Shown here: piece by piece, positions 21,522-25,679 of the stretch
Numbering within the stretch: position 1 is the first letter of the stretch
How the letters are laid out: every line of letters begins with the position of its first letter
Source: Globodera rostochiensis
Lineage: Eukaryota > Nematoda > Chromadorea > Rhabditida > Heteroderidae
Direction: 5' to 3'
Assembly (NCBI GenBank): GCA_018350325.1
Contig: JAEVLN010000070.1
Location: 16,403-42,081 of the forward strand
Length of the DNA stretch: 25,679 nt
The notes under the pieces: generated by a model
Databases searched by the model: none
Told to the model about the DNA's origin: nothing
Seen by the model: only the letters and a program-made list of their open reading frames with translations
Made by a program: the position numbers and the translations under genes

Positions 21522-21765
21522 TTTTTTGCAAAACTCTATGATTTATGATATTATTTAATATTGCTAATATTTCAATAATTCCCCAAAATACTTATAATTT
21601 ATTTGTTATAAAATTGATTGAAATTAAGTCATAAGATAATTTAACTTGAGACCCTGTTGGACGCTAGATCGCTACATCGAGCAAGCACTGCTTTCAACTT
21701 ACCTTTATGCTGCATTAATTTCTATAAATAATTAGAAGATAATTTTCTTAATTTCTTTTGTTATA
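21522..21765 (+). repeat. Dispersed repeat B, copy 2
   Basis: It is the partner of 11403-11675, in the same orientation. Here it follows the c2 repeat by less than 100 bp, whereas copy 1 lies about 6 kb from c1, so the two families moved separately or the interval was rearranged. Confidence 0.8.
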
Positions 21766-21858
21766 ACATTTTAAAATAACAACATTTTTTAAATACCAAA
21801 AACAAAATTTAAATTTTACGTTGAAATTTTTACAAAGCAATTAAAAACTAAACCTCTG

Positions 21859-21930
21859 CTATAAAAAACCCAACAAAAAATTAAAACTTAATCCCAATGA
21901 TTGATAATAGTCTAAAATACATATAAGCAA
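21859..21930 (+). repeat. Dispersed repeat E, copy 1
   Basis: CTATAAAAAACC through AATCCCAATGATTGATAATA and GTCTAAAATACATATAAGCA matches 23697-23779 nearly exactly in the second half. Confidence 0.8.
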
Positions 21931-23523
21931 GGGAAGATGATAAAGAAAAACAGAGTATTTTATGTTTAATTGTCTTCTTGTAATATTCTCTGGAATATTA
22001 TTTTATTAATTTATATAATTAATTTAACATTGAACTTGGTTTGAAATTAAGTCTCTTATTTTTAATTGCTATATTTATATTTTTATGATTATTTTTGTCT
22101 ACATTATATTATTATTTCTTCTACCATTTAAACATTAATATTTTTAAAAATTATATCCGTTAAAAATAACGTAAAAGCTTATGAATCTTAGTAACACTTT
22201 ATTATACTATCATCAATTTATCCACATACAAAAGTCCAACGCAAAATAAATTTCAAATTAAATTAATTTGTATTAAAAATTTTTTGTATTTATGTTGCTT
22301 TTTGCTCTATAACTTTTTTAAATTTCCAATAAATTTCAATTCTGTTGTCAACCAGAATTTGTTTTATTAAATGAAATAGTCAAGAGCATCAAACAAAAAA
22401 TTACTTTTAACGCGTCCGACCAAATAAATTTAAATTTCGCTAATTAGTTTTTTTTGGAACTTATGTGTAAATTTTTTATGCTATACGGTTATTTATTTAG
22501 TTTTATTTATTTTTTAATAAAATCACTGCGATTTTCCATTTATCTTGTATGCCGAAATGGTTGATAATCAAGGTAAATGCATAGAGAATTGGCATGTCGC
22601 AACATGATAATAAACACATAATTGAGTTTGATTCTGGATTCGGAATAGCTGTATGTCTAAAAAATTTATTTTTGGTTTTTAATAATATTAAATTTAATTA
22701 AATTTTTCAATCTATTTTTACTTTATTGATATCTTAGAGAAAACGTAGTTATGTTGGCTTTATTATTTGATAATTTTTAATTTAATTTGTTTAAGAATTT
22801 TTAATTGAATTTCTTTTACTGAATTTACTATTATAAAATCAATAACACTTATTTAAGGGGTTTATTGCGATACCTAATCCCCAAGATTGTATGTTATGTA
22901 TAAAAAATTTGTCAGCCCAAAAAAAAAAGTTGCATTTTGAACTTTCAGTCGGGTTTGGAGTTCGACCAAAGCAAAATCCGAGCTCAGTTCGTTTCTACGC
23001 CTATTTTTACCTAGAAAACTTCTATTTAAATTATAAACATCCAAAATTTAAAAAAAATTTCATCGGGACCGCAAGATGTTCTGCAAGGAGCAGGCGCAAA
23101 TAAATGAATCAACAAGAGAAGCCCTATACAATTTCAAACTTAACAACAAAAAATCTAGAACATTATATGAAAATGCGTATCAAAAATACATTAAAAAATA
23201 CAATTTGAAACGTTATTAACCCTAAATTTGTGTTTAATCAAAACAAGTAACAACATAGCAATATAAAAATACTTGTATTTAAAGCAAGAATTATTCTACC
23301 GGAAGAAGGTACATTCTCAAATAAACAAATGACCCAACCAAAAATGTTAAACCTTCTCAAACAAAACAGTTAAAACAATTCATACGTCTGAAGATGACAA
23401 TAGGACCTTTCATTTGTATTCATGAATAACTACCGCAAACTAGAGAGTAAAAATTAAAGATTATTTTACAAAAAACAAACAAATATTTATTAAATTAAAA
23501 ATTAATCCAGTTCAAAGACTTAC

Positions 23524-23591
23524 AAAAAAATCTTATGTTTTTTGGTAGCGGCTTTCCAGAGTGCGTTGAAAAAATCCAACAAGCCCGCAAG
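23524..23591 (-). other. Candidate 68-nt exon with strong splice sites
   Basis: On the minus strand a GC-rich islet is bounded by acceptor CTGTTTCCAG and the consensus donor GTAAGT. One frame reads LAGLLDFFNALWKAATKKHK and onwards to phase 2, but all three frames stay open, so the frame is not decided. No partner exon was found nearby. Confidence 0.3.
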
Positions 23592-23696
23592 CTGGAAACA
23601 GTAATAAATAATTTATTAATGTAATAAAATAAAATGTGCAATTGAAAATTTTAAAAAATTCAAAATTAAAATTAATTAGGATCCAGTAAACCTTTT

Positions 23697-23779
23697 CTAT
23701 AAAAAACCAATAATTAAAAAACAAAAAATTAAAAATTGAATCCCAATGATTGATAATAGTCTAAAATACGTATAAGCAA
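23697..23779 (+). repeat. Dispersed repeat E, copy 2
   Basis: Partner of 21859-21930, same orientation, with a small A-rich insertion. A degenerate piece, ATTGAAAATAGTCTAAAA, lies near 24260. Confidence 0.8.
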
Positions 23780-24118
23780 TTGCGGCACAAAAAACTATAA
23801 TTCTTCACTAGTTAAATACATTAAATTTCGTTAAGTGATACCTACAGGAAACGAACAGAATGCATCGAAAAAATAGGCAATTATGTAAATAATAAGTTTT
23901 CTAATAATTCAAAATAAACACATTAAATCAAATAAAGAATAATTACTAATATATATATTTAAAATTGTGCAAATATTTTGTTATATAAAAAGCAGCTCTA
24001 ACTGAATAGGGGAATTTATTTTATTTTTATTCAGAAATTTTGTACAAAAATTAATTTTCTTGTTAAATTTGAGTGCTAATCGTCACACAGACAGACAAAC
24101 CAATTCATCGATTTTTTT

Positions 24119-24141
24119 GGGAGCGGGGGGAGGGGGTGGGG
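24119..24141 (+). other. G-quadruplex motif
   Basis: Runs GGG, GGGGGG, GGGGG and GGGG are separated by AGC, A and T, in otherwise AT-rich DNA. The preceding CCAATTCATCGATTTTTTT resembles the flank of the poly-G tract at 9448, CCAATTGATTTTACTT, so both may mark one repeat family. Confidence 0.55.
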
Positions 24142-24867
24142 AGGAGTTCACAGCATCTTCATTCAATGGACATGGCCTCCTGCAACTTCAATCCATTTTG
24201 ATTTTTGAGTTTCATTTTTTTCATTTTAGTCAGTAAAACCAAAAAATGAAACCTCAAAATTGAAAATAGTCTAAAAAAATTTAAGATCTAAAAACATCAA
24301 ACAAATAACGTCAATTAATCAGTTTAAAAAATTTTTAAACCGTAAATAACTGACTAAACATAGAAGTCTAACCAAAATTGTAAAACTTCAAATGGATAAA
24401 TGACAAAGAAAAAAATCAAATGGAAATAGTAAATATTACAAAATTTTATTATATAAGAAATTTGCATATTCAATCATAATTCCTTGACATATGCAGTCTA
24501 TTTGGAAGACCAAACTCATTAATTTTATATTAATTGGTAAATTGTAGAAATTTTTAAAATATTAAGCTGGATGAAAGTAAAAGCAATTATTTTAACAATA
24601 CATTATTGTTTCTGCATGAACATATACAGCCAAACAAGTTAAATCTCAGTTTTAAGACAATCCATACCAATCAAGTAGTTTTATTAAAAAATATTTCTAA
24701 ATATTTGCACAAATAAAGTATGAAAAATAAAAACATTTGTTATCTCAGGCGATGTTTCTTTTAAAAATATTTATATTGTATAATGTATTTTATTTCCTCA
24801 ACAATTTCAGGAACAATTATATTTTTTGTTATTATAAATAATATATTTTTTAAAAAGCTGTTAAATT

Positions 24868-25231
24868 CGATTAGTTTATGGCAACAAATCCGAGTGTTTC
24901 TCTAGCTTACTTTTTGTTTACTATTTCCTTTAGGCTCTTTTCCGTCTTTGGCACTTCCTTTCATCGTCTGCCAGTCTCTCTGGCTTACTTTTTCTTCAGT
25001 ATTTCCTTGGATTAGTCTCTCTTCTCGGATCCGTCTTTGGCACTTCCTTTCATCGTCTGCCGATCTCTCTGGCTAACTTTTTCTTCACTATTTCCTTGCA
25101 TTAGGCTCTCTTCCGTCTTTGGCACTTCCTTTCATCGTCTGCCAGTCTCTCTAGCTTACTTTTTCTTTACTATTTCCTTGCATTAGGCTCTCTTCTGCAT
25201 TTGCCACTGTTAGTATTCCCATTTTTCATTG
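24868..25231 (+). repeat. Tandem array of about 80-bp units
   Basis: The motif TCTCTRGCTTAC starts at 24899, 24977, 25066 (as TCTCTGGCTAAC) and 25148, giving spacings of 78, 89 and 82 bp. Each unit contains ACTATTTCCTTGCATTAG or a variant. The first three also contain GTCTTTGGCACTTCCTTTCA and CGTCTGCC. The last unit ends like the single-copy locus at 12660-12790, with CACTGTTAGT and TTTTTCATT. One unit carries a GGATCC insertion near 25028. No coding frame is conserved across units. Confidence 0.85.
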
Positions 25232-25679
25232 GGAATCAATTCAACCAACTATTTATGACCTAGTTTGTGAGCTGCAGACCGAATGCACAAACGGCAAAGA
25301 CGAACCTCTATTTTCGTCCTTGTTATTGAATGCTTTTAAGAGTTTTATATTAAGTGCTGTTGTATGTGATTTTTTGTTAACCGTTTTCATATTTGCGGCG
25401 CCATTTTGAAGGCGTAGAGTCGTAAGCTTACCTCTTAGAAATCCGGACCCGAATCCTGAAAATTCAAAAATTTTCAAAAATCAATTTTGGCCTCGAAATT
25501 ATGATTTCGATCATTACTTGCCTATTCGTTTTGTAAACAAACCAAAATAAACCCATTGTAGTAAAGGACTGATAAGTAAGACCTCAAAGGCAAAAATTCA
25601 CAACCATATTTCTCTACACCAATAATTTCTCAACAATTCGTAATGCCAATTTTCGTTATTTCAATAAAGCTTTCTTGTG
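25232..25679. other. GC-richer end of the window
   Basis: Holds the microexon candidate and an overlapping 74-codon minus-strand frame (25253-25477) without a recognised domain. An AATAAA at 25663-25668 could be a plus-strand poly(A) signal. Confidence 0.35.
25432..25455 (-). other. Candidate 24-nt microexon
   Basis: TTGAATTTTCAG and GAG|GTAAGCTTAC flank 24 bases on the minus strand. The donor GTAAGCTTAC is a palindrome, so it would also read as a plus-strand donor at 25422. The reading frame is unknown. Confidence 0.2.

Larger units (their letters stand above)
21931..24867. other. AT-rich region with short repeats
   Basis: Contains repeat E copy 2, the exon candidate at 23524 and the G-quadruplex motif at 24119. 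A plus-strand 70-codon frame at 22891-23103 ends in an Arg/Ser/Ala-rich stretch and is not recognised. A-rich on the plus strand from about 22.9 kb. Confidence 0.4.

Noticed and set aside
23524..23591. Resemblance to the amphipathic N-terminus of ARF-like GTPases
   Set aside because: No exon with the GxxxxGKT nucleotide-binding motif could be found downstream, and all three frames of the islet are open.
1..25679. Retroelement, viral or spliced-leader genes
   Set aside because: No reverse transcriptase, integrase, capsid-like frame or recognisable spliced-leader sequence could be found by reading both strands.

Overview
This window is very AT-rich nuclear DNA, about four-fifths A+T by eye, and it is eukaryotic. 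It has no operons, ribosome binding sites or long uninterrupted genes. The one convincing gene is split by GT-AG introns, the shortest 45 nt. Its zinc finger and Psq/Pogo-like helix-turn-helix are typical of metazoan transposon-derived proteins. Short introns and a possible trans-splice acceptor just before the start codon would fit a nematode, but I found no decisive marker and leave the species open. Long ORFs are few: open frames of about 60 codons occur roughly as often as a back-of-envelope chance estimate predicts for this composition, so nearly all of them are probably noise.

Layout. 1-3195 is AT-rich DNA with a few GC islets. 3196-5324 is the longer copy (c1) of a dispersed repeat whose shorter copy (c2) lies at 20492-21447 in the same orientation. 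5325-9050 is AT-rich DNA with scattered islets. 9073-9145 is a 28-bp tandem repeat and 9448-9463 a poly-G tract. 9801-10930 (minus) is the four-exon zinc finger/HTH gene. 11403-11675 is repeat B, present again at 21522-21765 right after c2. 11700-13620 is a GC-rich cluster of small mobile-element-like modules: a tRNA-like head with a Pol III terminator, two related hairpins, an inverted repeat, two GGGGATCCCC-rich elements sharing the same right end, and an AATATG array. 13690-17400 and 17630-20490 are AT-rich and hold only weak exon candidates. 21780-24860 holds a short dispersed repeat, a weak exon candidate with good splice sites and a G-quadruplex motif. 24868-25231 is a tandemly expanded version of a sequence that is single-copy at 12660-12790. 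25232-25679 has a GC islet and a poly(A) signal.

How it fits together. The window looks like a repeat-rich intergenic or intronic region around one small transposon-derived regulator-like gene. Several repeat pairs (c1/c2, B1/B2, the expanded array) link the 3-13 kb part to the 20-25 kb part, so pieces of this neighbourhood have been copied locally. Candidate exons elsewhere are listed with low confidence, because GC-rich islets stay open in several frames by chance.
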